Source of the DNA: Rotaria sordida
Taxonomy: Eukaryota; Rotifera; Eurotatoria; Philodinida; Philodinidae
Length of the DNA stretch: 64,000 bases
Reading direction: 5' to 3'
Assembly: GCA_905250125.1 (NCBI GenBank)
Contig: CAJNOL010000038.1
Coordinates: forward strand, 279,898 to 343,897
Below, in pieces: positions 21,801 through 31,731 of this stretch (position 1 is its first letter; every line of letters begins with the position of its first letter). A program made the position numbers and the translations under genes. Under the pieces are notes generated by a model. The model ran no database searches. It saw only the letters and a program-made list of their open reading frames with translations, and was not told the DNA's origin.

Positions 21801-22412
21801 CTTCAGTTACTTGAGTATCAATACAGATTCTATAAATTAATGTCAATTCAAGATTCAAAGGTACTCAGTTAAAAACTGAATAACTCAAGAACGGCATGTC
21901 TTACTGATTTGTCCTTTCCATGCTGAAAAGGACAAATCAGTAAGACATGTCGTTCTTGAGTTGTTCAATTTTTAATCGATTGCCGTTAAGTTTCGAATCG
22001 ACGTCACAAAAGAGAACTTTTATCGAACTCTTGATATATGACATAGTTGTTCACGTGGATATATTCAATTTTTGTTCCTAAACAAAAATGCGAATAACTT
22101 ACTTTCGCGAGACGTTCGTTGATCTGGTTATCTGTGAGTCCATTAGATGAAGATCTAGATAAGACAAATAAAAGCGAATAAATAGGAAGTCATCCTCTGG
22201 TCTTTCACATACTCGAGTATTCTGTAGACATCATCCAAATCACATTTGGTCAAATAACGTTTTTCGGTATCATACAAAGCATCAAGATCGATCGTCTTCC
22301 AATTGCCATTGAGTGGTGGTACTTCTGGAATATTAATTATGGTCACCTTCTTATGTTGGATCTCTTTCGATGATTTCACTTCTTCGACACTCACTGAAAC
22401 AATAACAACCAT
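12848..22412 (-). CDS. P3A-type plasma-membrane H+-ATPase, nine exons
   Basis: A proton pump that uses ATP to export H+ and energise the membrane; the family is typical of plants, fungi and protists, not animals. Exons: 22412-22213, 22154-22103, 17382-17303, 17252-16587, 16535-16284, 16229-15850, 15222-14968, 14921-14202, 13293-12848. All junctions are GT-AG and keep frame, giving about 1016 residues (plant pumps are about 950). Motifs: [14 protein letters not shown] near residue 105, LTGES near 225, GLPIAMP near 330, phosphorylated Asp in CSDKTGTLT near 373, [17 protein letters not shown] near 630, and the membrane Asp of [15 protein letters not shown] near 726. The tail has tandem SRQI repeats. 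Exons look richer in G+C than those of neighbouring animal genes. The start is uncertain: either ATG 22412, or an ATG split by an intron whose acceptor lies at about 22393. Confidence 0.9.
13294..14201 (-). other. Expanded intron 8 of the proton pump gene (908 bp)
   Basis: It has a donor GTAAAC at 14201 and an acceptor TTAG at 13294, against about 50 bp for the gene's small introns. No transposon structure was found in it. A plus-strand ORF at 13360-13656 has no recognisable content and is probably chance. Confidence 0.7.
15223..15849 (-). other. Expanded intron 6 of the proton pump gene (627 bp)
   Basis: The donor is GTATTT at 15849 and the acceptor GCAG at 15223; its size is due mainly to the hairpin element at 15257-15572. 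The exon phases on both sides agree, so splicing would restore DPPRED...[11 protein letters not shown]. Confidence 0.8.
15257..15572. repeat. Hairpin element built of CAGCACC-type repeats
   Basis: Two arms (about 15257-15424 and 15437-15572) are inverted copies. The left begins cagtgctggtaccca and the right ends tgagtaccagcactt; both meet around a centre containing gtaaaattta/caaattttac. Each arm is itself an irregular tandem array of cagcacc / cagcacct. It resembles a MITE with subterminal repeats. No target-site duplication was identified. Confidence 0.8.
17473..17636. repeat. Interstitial telomeric array with a short inverted arm
   Basis: About 22 units of TGTGGG on the plus strand (17473-17611, slightly degenerate near the end) are followed by a 13-14 bp spacer (atgaaggaagagaa) and a short inverted arm (cacccacaccc, 17625-17635). 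It lies 90 bp from exon 3 of the proton pump gene, within its intron. The His-Thr and Gly-Cys repeat ORFs in all frames here are artefacts of this array. Confidence 0.9.
18476..21362. mobile_element. hAT-type DNA transposon, 2.9 kb, with 8-bp target duplication
   Basis: The ends are inverted repeats: the left starts TAGGGGTGGTACTTTA and the right ends AAAGTGCCACCCCTA. Both are extended by tracts of actttact-type repeats over about 70-170 bp. It is flanked by the identical 8-mer GATCTAAC at 18468-18475 and 21363-21370. The terminal TAGGGGTGG and 8-bp duplication are diagnostic of the hAT superfamily. No intact transposase was recognised inside; ORFs at 18807-19097 (minus) and 20881-21135 (plus) are unassigned. 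It is probably non-autonomous or decayed. Confidence 0.85.
20326..20393. repeat. Degenerate head-to-head telomeric-like repeat
   Basis: A short G-rich run (gagtgtgggtgtgtatgtgag) is followed about 15-30 bp later by C-rich runs (gcaccca, ctcacaccccac), inverted relative to it. The architecture copies the two clearer telomeric sites at 10.6 and 17.5 kb, although only one or two units remain. It lies inside the hAT element. Confidence 0.45.
21871..21972. repeat. Near-perfect hairpin, about 46-bp arms
   Basis: The left arm (aaaaactgaataactcaaga...gatttgtccttt) and right arm (aaaggacaaatc...tcttgagttgttcaattttt) are inverted copies with only two or three mismatches and a loop of under 10 bp. It lies in intron 2 of the proton pump gene, so the transcript would form this stem. 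Origin unknown. Confidence 0.85.
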
Positions 22413-22571
22413 CGAAATTAAAAGATTAATTTATCACAGTTACTTACTGACTGTATCACTGCAAATGTAAATGAATAGGTCTTACAATTCAATCAGCCTT
22501 TTATTCAGATTTTCTTTATCTGAGTTTCAATCAATGCATGAAGACGCATAAAAATCTACCGGTGGGACATG

Positions 22572-22665
22572 CTTCTCTCTTCCTCTTTCGTCCTTCTCTA
22601 ATCCTCTTTCGTCATTCTCTCTTCCTCTTTCGTCATTCTCTCTTCCTCTGTCGTCCTTCTCTCTA
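22572..22665. repeat. 21-bp minisatellite upstream of the proton pump gene
   Basis: The unit ttctctcttcctctttcgtc(c/a) is repeated four times with minor changes. It lies about 160 bp upstream of the first ATG of the minus-strand ATPase gene and is purine-rich on the sense strand. A role in the promoter is possible but unproven. Confidence 0.8.
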
Positions 22666-22669
22666 TTGA

Positions 22670-23779
22670 TGTATTCTGTTCGTTTTCTTTGGTAAAGGAC
22701 AACATTTCATGTATTTTTCTCTCCTCCTCTTCAAAATACGCCCAGAGCACTTATTTGCATATACAAAAACATAATGTAGCCCTATACGATCAAATACTGA
22801 CGACGCACTTCCGATTTTCGTCATCGGTTGTAACTTTCAATAATTTCGAATTGCACACGACCTCATGTCCCATTGCAACCAAATTTCGACGAAATTACGC
22901 CGTGCCAGAACATATGTAAAAATGATAAAATAATATTAAAATGTCTTTAAATCACAATACCTGTAACGACGCAAATTGATCACAAATAATGCCCAAAAAA
23001 TGATTTTTATATGTTGCATTAAAATGATTATTTTCGACCAAGTTAGATGAAAAGGCAATGTTTCCGTGCGTCAAAGATATATGCGTGGATTTTTAAAAAT
23101 GGTTGAAGAAAAAATCGATTAATATTGTTGAATGGTAATGAAATACAGAAAATTTGTAGAAATGGAAGTTTTATTTCGAAATTTTTCCGAAACAGTTTAA
23201 GAAGTTCGACTTTCATAGTTTTGGTTGTTCGAAGTGTTTTAGTATTTCAGTATATTAGAACATCAACAGACTAATTCTCTGGTCAGATTGGCAGTATTTT
23301 AAGCGCCGATAACGAGAATAAAAACATAAGAGACGCTCCATTAAAAAACCGCGGATAGCAAAAACATAGTAGAAAAGATATTTGGAACCGAACCTTATAG
23401 AAAGTTAGGCCTTGCTATACCATAGAAGAATCCGAAATATTACAGTCTAAAGATAGGCTACTAGTCGGCTACGGCGGACTAAGTTGAGACACTCCCCAAA
23501 CATACTCCAAAAAAGACGCCTAAAACTTTCTAAAATTTTTGTATCTTTCTTTATGAATTTTTTTCTTGAAATTTTTTCACTGTTCAAATTAAGTCATGTA
23601 CCAATCGATAGAGCTTGACTTGCTCTACAAAACTGTATATATGGCATTACTCTTTACCCTTAAAATAAAGTCGAAAAAATCAAAATATAATGTGTGATTG
23701 CATTTCAGAACATTGTTCACTTTTCAGTATTTTGACTAAGTGATAAGGTCAGAAGATATAATAAATAAGTCCCATAGGA
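22670..23779. other. Non-coding interval
   Basis: No gene or element recognised. It probably includes the remaining upstream region of the proton pump gene and the 3' end of the LINE copy, for which no poly(A) tail was seen. Confidence 0.5.
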
Positions 23780-25151
23780 TTATCTCCCGTCGGGACCAAT
23801 AGATGAAAGAATAAGATCTTTCCAACCTTTTCTATTCTGAGTTAGATGAAAAAGATCTTGTATATTGCAGTTGCACCAATCTGTGATATCATCTAACCAT
23901 TCTCTAGAAGGATGGCCAACTCGAGATTTTCCATCCATTCTAGAGAATACTACTTGCTTTATTAGCCTGCTATCATCCATTCTACTAATATGTCCAAATA
24001 ATTGTAACTTTCTCTTTTTTATGATATCCACAATAGTAGTTTTTCGGGATATTATTTTTCTTACAGTCTCATTTGATACTTTATCTGTCCATTTGATTTT
24101 TAATATTTGACGATAGCATTTCATCTCAAATGCTAGTAATTTCTTTTTATCACTTTCCTTTAGTGTCCATGTTTCTGATACATATAATAAAACAGTGAAC
24201 ACAGTTGTAGTTAGGATTTTTAGTTTACTTTCTACTTTGATATTCCCACTACTTATTATGTTTTAACGAAGCTAGTACTGCTGTTGTCTTGCTAATTCTT
24301 CTTTTGATTTCTTCAGTGCAGGTCTTATCCCAGGTTAAAAGACTTCCAAGGTATTCGAATCTGTTGACATTTTCTATTACTTCTCCAGATATCTTAATCT
24401 CTTGGTTATTGTCTTTCTCCCCGAACACCATTATTTTTGTCTTTTTTGCGTTTATAATTAGTCCAGCGGGCTTCGCTGAATTGTTCGTGGTTTCGATTTG
24501 CTCTGTAAGACTATTAAAATTTTCGTCGATAAGATCTATATCATCAGCAAATCATAGGTTATTTATTAGATTTCCGTTGATATTGACTCCATAAGGTTTT
24601 TGTTTTACCTTCTCCATCTTCCTTATTTATTCTGATAGCTGACTGAGTTTTTCCATAGATTTCCTTTAATAACCTGATTAATTTACCATCGACACCATAA
24701 GATTGTAATACTGCCCACAAAACTTTATGATTAACAGTATCAAAAGCTTTCTAGAAATCTATGAAGCAATTATAGATTTTTTTACCTTTTCTTTTTGCCT
24801 TTTCCGCTATAAGTCTCAACATTAGGATTTGATGAACAGTACTTCTATCTTTTCTGAACCCTGATTGTTCTTCAGAAAGATAGGGATTCAACTGATATTG
24901 AAGTCTGTTTAGTAGTATTATTAAAAAGATCTTGCTTATATGATTAATGAGGAAAATAGTTCTGTAATTTGAACATTCTGATAAATCCCTCTTTTTAGGT
25001 AATGGGATCAAAACTGACTTTCCCCAATCTTCTAGAGTCACTTCGCTATGCCATATTTTATTACATAGTTTGTGAATTTGATGTGCTAATGTCTCTCCAC
25101 CACTTTGTAATAATTCAGCTGAGATTTCATCTAAACTCTTTCGTGGCTTAA
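23780..25151 (-). pseudogene. Non-LTR retrotransposon reverse transcriptase, 5'-truncated and broken
   Basis: On the minus strand: DEISAELLQSGGE, WGKSVLIPLPKKRDLSECSN (finger/palm start), then YLSEEQSGFRKDRSTVHQI, CFIDF with a stop before KAFDTVNHKVLWAVLQS, then *FADDIDLIDENFNSLTEQ (catalytic F/Y-A-D-D box), NRFEYLGSLLTWD, YVSETWTLKESDKKKLLAF, and the C-terminal KRKLQLFGHISRMDDSRLI...WLDDITDW. The order and motifs are those of LINE reverse transcriptases (RTE/CR1-like; clade not assigned). Stops interrupt it at least before KAFDT, before FADD and after SLKHNK. No endonuclease domain remains. Its 5' side abuts transposase copy 2. Confidence 0.8.
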
Positions 25152-26004
25152 CGTGCTTTTTATTTCCGCAATCTTGACGAATTGCGAAAAGCTAGTGCTT
25201 TAATTTTGTTTCACGACGAAACGTAGATGAATGTCGGCGAGAAGAAAAGATCAATCTGGATTGATGATTTTGGTAAAGGAAGGCTTAGAAAAACCGATGG
25301 CAAAGGTAATATACTAACAATTATGCCTGATACAATATTCATATATATTTTTTATTTAGGTTCTCGTTTGGGAATATCTGCTATGATCGATAAGAATAGT
25401 TTTCACTTTCCATCTGTTGAGATCTTCAACTCTTCAGCATAAGAGTTCGACGTACAAATCTTGCGGCTGCCAGTGCGACATTGTTCATTAAATCCCGTCG
25501 AGATCGCTTGGGCTAGATTAAAAGAATGTGTTCGTAAAAACAACACTAACTTCTCGTTAACTAACGTCTATGAATTAACTTCTGAATTTATTGCTGGTTT
25601 CGATGACAAAGCTGCACAAAGTGCAATTCGTCGTGCTGAAAAAGTGGAAACAACGAACAAAGCAGCAGATGAATTCTTAGAAAATACTGTGAAGCCACAA
25701 TTAATCGACGACGTATCAGATATCGAGACTGATAATCTTTCTGATGCTAGCGATGATAGCACCGAACTTTGACTTTATTGACTGGTAGTTTTTCGTGCAA
25801 TAGATTCATAACATTGAAAATACAAAGAAAAAGAAGCAAGAATGTATGGTGGACAGTATCATTTGCATTAGATTCAGAAGAGAGCTATAGAATACAGTGG
25901 TGATCGAAGTGAATTATGTCAGAATGACTAATCACTTGTCGTTATGGGACTTAAATTGGTCGAAAACTCTCATGCACCAACAATGAAAAGATTCTTCTCT
26001 CTCG
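25152..26004 (+). mobile_element. DDE transposon copy 2, 5'-truncated and internally deleted
   Basis: This is the same element as at 6918-8690, in opposite orientation. Similarity begins at about 25152 (tgctttttatttccg), runs through the first Asp block (MNVGEKKRSIWIDD) and the same 55-bp intron, to IFNSS at about 25435. It then jumps to the last coding block (catAAGAGTTCGACG...). The second-Asp block is missing, so it cannot be functional. Downstream it follows copy 1 to ...ttctctctcg at 26004. The TAA before EFDVQ is shared with copy 1. Confidence 0.8.
25461..25772 (+). pseudogene. C-terminal block of the DDE transposase (copy 2)
   Basis: Encodes HCSLNPVEIAWARLKECVRK, containing the catalytic Glu, and the acidic tail ending DNLSDASDDSTEL. 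It differs from copy 1 by only a few residues (ECV for EYV; SDIE for SNIE), so the two copies are close relatives. No complete transposase can be made, because the middle of the gene is deleted. Confidence 0.75.
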
Positions 26005-26407
26005 CAGTGGTGTAAAACTTGAAACTTGAATTCAATTGAAATTTCAACTTTTCAAGTTTTGAAATTTTGAAGTTTCAAGTTTTCAAGTTGTGAAAGTCTT
26101 ATGCAGATGCGGCGATACGTGTCATTCTTGAGAGTTGAATGCAACTATTCAATAACTCTAAGAATATCCAGTGAGGAGGATAAGCACTTTTCCCGACTAG
26201 TTGACTTTTTATATCAGCGTCGTGGCGTGTGGGCGCGAAGCACCTTTCTGAAGAGCCGAGATCCGTGCATGTCTCTGTGTACACAGTAAGCGACGTTTAT
26301 CGTGCTTAGGCCCATACATGTTCAACTTGAACCTCGAATTCTTGAAAATTTCAAAACTTAAAACTTGAAATTTCAATTGAATTCAAGTTTCAAGTTTCAC
26401 ACCACTG
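26005..26407. mobile_element. 403-bp MITE with long inverted repeats (hAT-like termini)
   Basis: The left end CAGTGGTGTAAAACTTGAAA and right end (reverse complement CAGTGGTGTGAAACTTGAAA) continue as imperfect inverted repeats for about 85 bp. The CAGTGGTG terminus resembles hAT non-autonomous elements. The flanking 8-mers (ctctctcg and catataat) are not identical, so no target duplication is visible. It abuts transposase copy 2 exactly. Confidence 0.75.
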
Positions 26408-27797
26408 CATATAATTGGAATAGGAATAGCAGTCTTGGAACATGTTCCTAAGAAAATCCTGCACGGATATACTCGAATTCAGACCTGACGTCGCCTACAT
26501 TTGAGAAGAATAATTTAATTTGAGATATGCGAGTCGAACACATGTAAATTGGAAAAGAACTAGTCATATGTCAAAATCGAATGTTAGTGAATTCATATAT
26601 TGAAGGCTTTTATTACAAAATATTCAAGTTTTTGTTTTCATCGAGCGGTTTGTACAACTAGAAAACCGATTCCAATGAAAGAAAAAGCAAAGTTTCAGTG
26701 ACAAAAAATGATAATCTGGTTCAGATTATTTATCAAGTGAGTTCAATCGCTTAATGAAATAGTAATGAATAGTTTATAAGAGAGATCACATATAAGAATA
26801 GACTTTCTATCATCACCATTACGATCGGTAAAAAGTGATATTGCGTGAGAAAATTAGGATTAACATTGACCAAGCCAATAAACATGTAAGAACCTATGAT
26901 GAGACTAATTTTTTTTTGATACTAAAAGATCGGAGTGATACCAAAATGAAAAAACTCGCCTTCACGATTAGTTTACCGTTGTATCTCGAATTCTGTCGAA
27001 TCTTGGAAATTATGCGTACGAAAACTGCATCTTTGCCAATTACTTTTCAGTCGTTTTTTATATCTTTAAAAAATAACAAATTCATGGACAACGAACAAAT
27101 CAAAATATTTCTTAATAACATTCGAAAATAGAATTCATTCATTAACTCAACATCGATTTAGTTTTGTTAATCCTTCTATGATCATGTTTCAGTAATTTAT
27201 TACAAAGTGTTCAAAACTTTTACGTTATATAGAACAATCTAAGTATCATAATAAGTATGCATGAAAAACAAAGTTTACGATATTGGCGAATAATTTGAAA
27301 AATAGTGCACGCAAACCAGACACATGTTTGTCATCGTCTTCCAAAGTTACTAATTGATTTTAGTATATATATATGATGGATACTTTTGTGAAATTGACAG
27401 TGATTACAAGAGCACTAAAAATATTCTACCAATCTATATGATTCTCCAATAAATCCTCCACCACAGTATTTTGAACCTATATTCAGTTTAAAAAACAATC
27501 ATTCTATCTATGCTTCTATTATCTATTCATTTTTTTTTCTTTCTTCAATAATATGTTTGTATATGAAAAAACATGTTTTTGTCACTTGATGTCTATTTAC
27601 TTTGTACTTGAATAAAGAATAGTGCTTTGGAAAAGATTCTCTCTCTTTTTTTCCGAAAAAAGCAAATAGATTTTTTTCATATCGACATACACACCCATAT
27701 ATATATAAGAACCTCTCTGATAGCAAGACAGGATAAGCTTCTCTCAATTCATTAGTATTTGTATTCCATTTGAAATAAAACTACTGTCGAAAAGAAA
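26408..27797. other. Interval upstream of the glutamate decarboxylase gene
   Basis: No gene recognised. A 98-residue plus-strand ORF at 26835-27131 has no recognisable content. The last 250 bp (27550-27797) resemble 5595-5850, upstream of the decarboxylase relic, and presumably include the promoter and 5' UTR. Confidence 0.5.
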
Positions 27798-30700
27798 ATG
27801 TCCGAAACAACAGCAATGAAAAATTCAGTAAATCGTATTCATGTAGATGACTTAGATGAACAAACATATAAAAGTAAGTTTAATTAAGTTCTTCTTCGTC
27901 TTTTTTTTTGTTTTCTTGTCAGATATAAAAAAAATATTTTCATAGATCTCATACCATATACATCGAATATGAAAACAACTAAAACATTTTTATATGCTAC
28001 TATTGATATGATACTTCGTTATATAACTGAAATGAATGAGCATGATTCACCTGTAAATAATAAATATGTTTAAAAGAAAAAACATTTTTATTTCTTAAGA
28101 ATATTTAAATAGGTTATTAAAAATGGACTTCGTACACCGGCTGAATATCGAAAAATGTTTACATTTGATATAGATGATGAAAGCATTAGTTTATATGATA
28201 TACTTGCGAATTGTGAACGTATTCTTGAAACAACTGTTCGATCAGGTATAGTAAAATAAATTCTTTTCGTTTATTTTAAACACATTTGATTTATTTGTTT
28301 TTTATAACATTATAAAAGGTCATCCTCGTTTTATCAATCAATTAAGTCAAGGTGTTGATATAATATCACTTGTAGGTGAAATTATAACTTCATCTGTTAA
28401 TGCAAATATGTTTACATATGAAGTCGCACCAGTTTTTAATCTAATGGAAGAAAGTGTTCTTGCTCATATGCGTCAATGTTGTGGTTGGTCAAATAAAGAA
28501 TCATTATTAAAAAATGGTGATGGAGTTTTAGCACCAGGAGGTGCTGTGTCAAATTTATATGCAGTATTAGCAGCTAGACATTATGCATATCCACAAATAA
28601 AAAAATATGGTATTCAAAGTGGATTACATCCGGCTATGGTTATCTCAAAACATGTACGAATATTGAATACTAGTAAATGTACTGACAAAGAAACTTCTTC
28701 AGGTGTTAAATTGCTTTTCAACACCAAGACGATGTTTATTTAATGTGTACGAATGAGTAATGAAAAGTATAGAATGGTTTAGTTTTGCCCAGCTTTCATC
28801 CTCGCGATATCGAAATTTTACTAGGCTTTTTTGTCCTCCTCAAGTCACGTGGCAAATTGACTTTAGAGTTTTGACTTCAAACTTTGCACGAACAAAGTTC
28901 TCAATGAAACTAGTTGATGGTTGAAGTTTTAGCTTTTCTATTGTTTTCTTTTCGAAAATGTATAAAATTTGCTTTTACACATCAGAGAATTTCTAATATT
29001 GAATATTTCAGGATAGGAGATGCTAGAAAAGTTACAACTTGACTCATGAGCTAATCTCATTGAAAACTTTGTTCGTGAAAAGTTCGAGGTTGAAACTCGA
29101 TTTTTCCACGTGATCTGAGGAAGGCTATAACTTGTTGTTGAAAAATCTAGTAAAATATCGATATCTCAAGAATGAAGGCTTGAAAAACTAAACCATTGTA
29201 GACTTTCCTCTTACTCACTAGTACTACTCATCAAATAAACATCATCTCAGTCAAAAAGTAATTTGACATCTGAAGAGACTTGCATTTGAGTGCAAGGTGT
29301 TCGTGTGTGCTGGACCATTTGCCAGCAGGGTACCCTGCTGAGAATTATCTCGGTACCTGTCCAGTTTCTATAGCAATCTATGAAAGACTTTTTTGACAAG
29401 TTAGTAGATTGACTAAGTATAAGCATTTTGTAGTTAAGTGCTAAAAATTCATTAAGTACCCAAAGATTCCTATGACATATTGGTAGCAGGATACCCTGAA
29501 CTTAGTACATTAACTATGGAAGGATACTGGATTTTTTTTGTATAAATTTTCTTTTTTTTAAAAAGTGTCACTATTCAATGAAACGAGCTGCTGCCATACT
29601 TGGTATAGGAACAGATCATGTTTATGAAGTCGATCCAGATGAATCGTAAGTTAAAATAAATGAATAATATTCTTATTGTTGAATGAAAATTTATTTTTTT
29701 TATTGTATTTATTTATTTATTTATTTTAGTGGTCGAGTATCAGCTGAAAAGATGGAAGAAAAAATACTTTATTGTCAACAATTAGGATTTTCCGTATTTT
29801 TTGTTGGTATTACAGCAGGAACAACAGTTTTCGGTGCATTTGATCCTATTGAAGATATTGTAGTTGTTTGTCGTAAATATAAAATTTGGCTTCATGTTGA
29901 TGTAAATTGTTTTATGTCTATTTTTTCTCTTTTATTGTAACAATAAATGAATCTATTTAGGGAGCATGGGGTGGTTCAGCATTGTTATCACCAAAAACAA
30001 AACATCTTCTTCAAGGTATTGACAAGTAAGAATTTATATTTAAGAAAATAATCATTTTATTAATTTATATGTATATTATATATATTAGAGTAGATTCATT
30101 TACATGGAATCCTCATAAACTAATGTCAGTTCATCTTCAATGTTCAACTTTTTTAATAAGACATTCGGTATGTTTAGTCAAAAATTTGATCTTATTCCTC
30201 TTTGTTTTTTCATCCCATTATTGAAGAACAAAATACATTAGAATTAGAGAAAGACTATTTGGTTTTTGACATTGTTTTCTTATTGACATGAAGAAGAGTT
30301 TGATTCCATCATGAATTATCACAAAAAAAAAAGAATGGAATTACAGTATAATAAGTTGATCACATATGAAATATTGAGATTGAACGAAGGATCGAAAAGA
30401 ATTGTTTACTCAAGTTAAAGAGAAATAATGATTCGAACTATTCAATAAATAATTAATCTGATATATTGTTTGAAAATATTTCGATTATAAAACAAAAGTT
30501 TTTTCTATAGAATGTTCTTATGGAAGCCAATCAAATGTTTGCCGGTTATTTATTTCAACCAGATAAACATTATGAAACATCACTTGATACAGGTGATAAA
30601 ACAATTCAATGCGGTCGACATGTTGATATATTAAAATTATGGCTTGGATGGAAAGCTCGTGGTCAACAAGGTTATGCTGAACATATTGAAACATTACTTG

Positions 30701-31148
30701 AAAAAGCAAATTTTTTCTACGAAACAATATCTAAACGTGAACCATTTTTTCGAATGGTTATAAAAGTAAATAAAATTTATATTCATAATTAAAAACAAAA
30801 AAGTTTATTTTATTTTCTTTGGTAGCCACCATTTATTAACGTTTGTTTTTGGTATATTCCGCCCAGTTTACAAAATATTGATCAAACATCACCTGAATAT
30901 AACGAACGATTGAATAAAGTAACTACATACTCGTTTAAAGATATTAATTTAAGTCTTCTTTTTTTTTTTTAAAGATAGCACCTCGAATTAAAGAACGTAT
31001 GATGACAAATGGCACAATGATGGTTGGTTATCAACGCCTTGATCATCATCCAAATTTTTTTCGTGCAATTATATCGAATCCAGCAACAACAAAAGACGAT
31101 ATTATTGCTATGATTGATGAAATACATGAACTTGGACATGATCTTTGA
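27798..31148 (+). CDS. Glutamate decarboxylase-like PLP enzyme (GAD/CSAD family), 11 exons
   Basis: A group II pyridoxal-phosphate decarboxylase, most like animal glutamate decarboxylase (glutamate to GABA). A cysteine sulfinate or related acidic amino-acid substrate cannot be excluded. Exons: 27798-27873, 27946-28052, 28113-28245, 28319-28653, 29566-29645, 29730-29901, 29961-30025, 30089-30167, 30511-30765, 30826-30918, 30975-31148; all GT-AG and in frame, giving 522 residues. Motifs: NMFTYEVAPVFNLME near 140, APGGAVSNLYA, HCHYSMKRAAAILGIGTDHV across the intron-4 junction, ITAGTTVFGAFDP, WLHVDGAWGGS, PLP Lys in TWNPHKLM near 333, TGDKTIQCGRHVDILKLW, FINVCFWYIPPS, and FFRAIISNPATT near the C-terminus. 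One oddity: Gly replaces the usual Ala in HVDAAWGG. Intron 4 (28654-29565) holds a fold-back transposon. Confidence 0.9.
28694..29278. mobile_element. Fold-back element in GAD intron 4
   Basis: Inverted arms start tcttcaggtgttaaattgct (left) and end agtaatttgacatctgaaga (right), with further matched blocks inside (gatgtttattt...; atggtttagtttt...; atatcgaaattttact). It is about 585 bp and non-coding. It belongs to the same family as the element at 54218-54868 and the solo fragment at 6395. The 36-residue extension of the exon frame into this intron is an artefact. Confidence 0.8.
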
Positions 31149-31731
31149 TTATCAAATTTTAATCTTTTTCTTTTTTGTCTTTTTAATAATCATTTATTCT
31201 TATAGAACCCAATAAACATAGTTCCTTTCTTAAATGGAAACAATGTTGTATTCAAAAAACTTGATGTTTGCATTAAACAATATTTGTAGATTTATTCTTT
31301 TCATTGTTGGAAGTTTAAGATGAAAAGAATCTTGATTGATCATTGATTAAGAATTATAAGATTCCTTGAAATTTGAGCAAGGTTCTTTATTTTTTTTTTC
31401 TTTTGAAAGTTTTTTGTCTGACATTTAAGATATATGATATGTGCTTTATTTACTTATTAATATCTCGAGTTAAACTTTTTTGTTTTCATGTGCTTGACGT
31501 ATATAGACTTCAAGATGTGTCCATATCACATGACTTTCTTTCTATAGAGAAGCAATTGAATGTTTGCTTGAGTTATGTGCACATTTAAAGTAATTCAATC
31601 ACTAAATTCATGCAAATCATACGAATAAACATACTTGAAATGATTAATTCGAATAAAATACTAAAAGCTTTTCTACTCAAGATGAAAGAATGTTCCTTGC
31701 TATTGAGGATCTTTGAATCTACTTACTCATG
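31149..31731. other. 3' flank of the decarboxylase gene
   Basis: AATAAA-like signals occur at about 31210 (cccaataaac). Otherwise nothing recognised. Confidence 0.5.

Larger units (their letters stand above)
17383..22102 (-). other. Giant intron 2 of the proton pump gene (4.7 kb)
   Basis: Donor GTAAGT at 22102 follows INERLAK; acceptor TTTAG at 17383 precedes [13 protein letters not shown], phase 0 on both sides. Joining them gives the family's N-terminal order (GLT...ERL..FG.N...FMWNPLSW). Contents from right to left: a perfect hairpin (21.9 kb), a hAT element (18.5-21.4 kb), a pyrimidine-rich region with a 45-bp direct repeat (17784-17868), and a telomeric array (17.47-17.64 kb). Confidence 0.8.

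Noticed and set aside
28654..28743. Continuation of the GAD exon 4 frame after ISKH
   Set aside because: It runs into intron and fold-back sequence; the next exon (CHYSMKRAAA) joins at the GTACGA donor.
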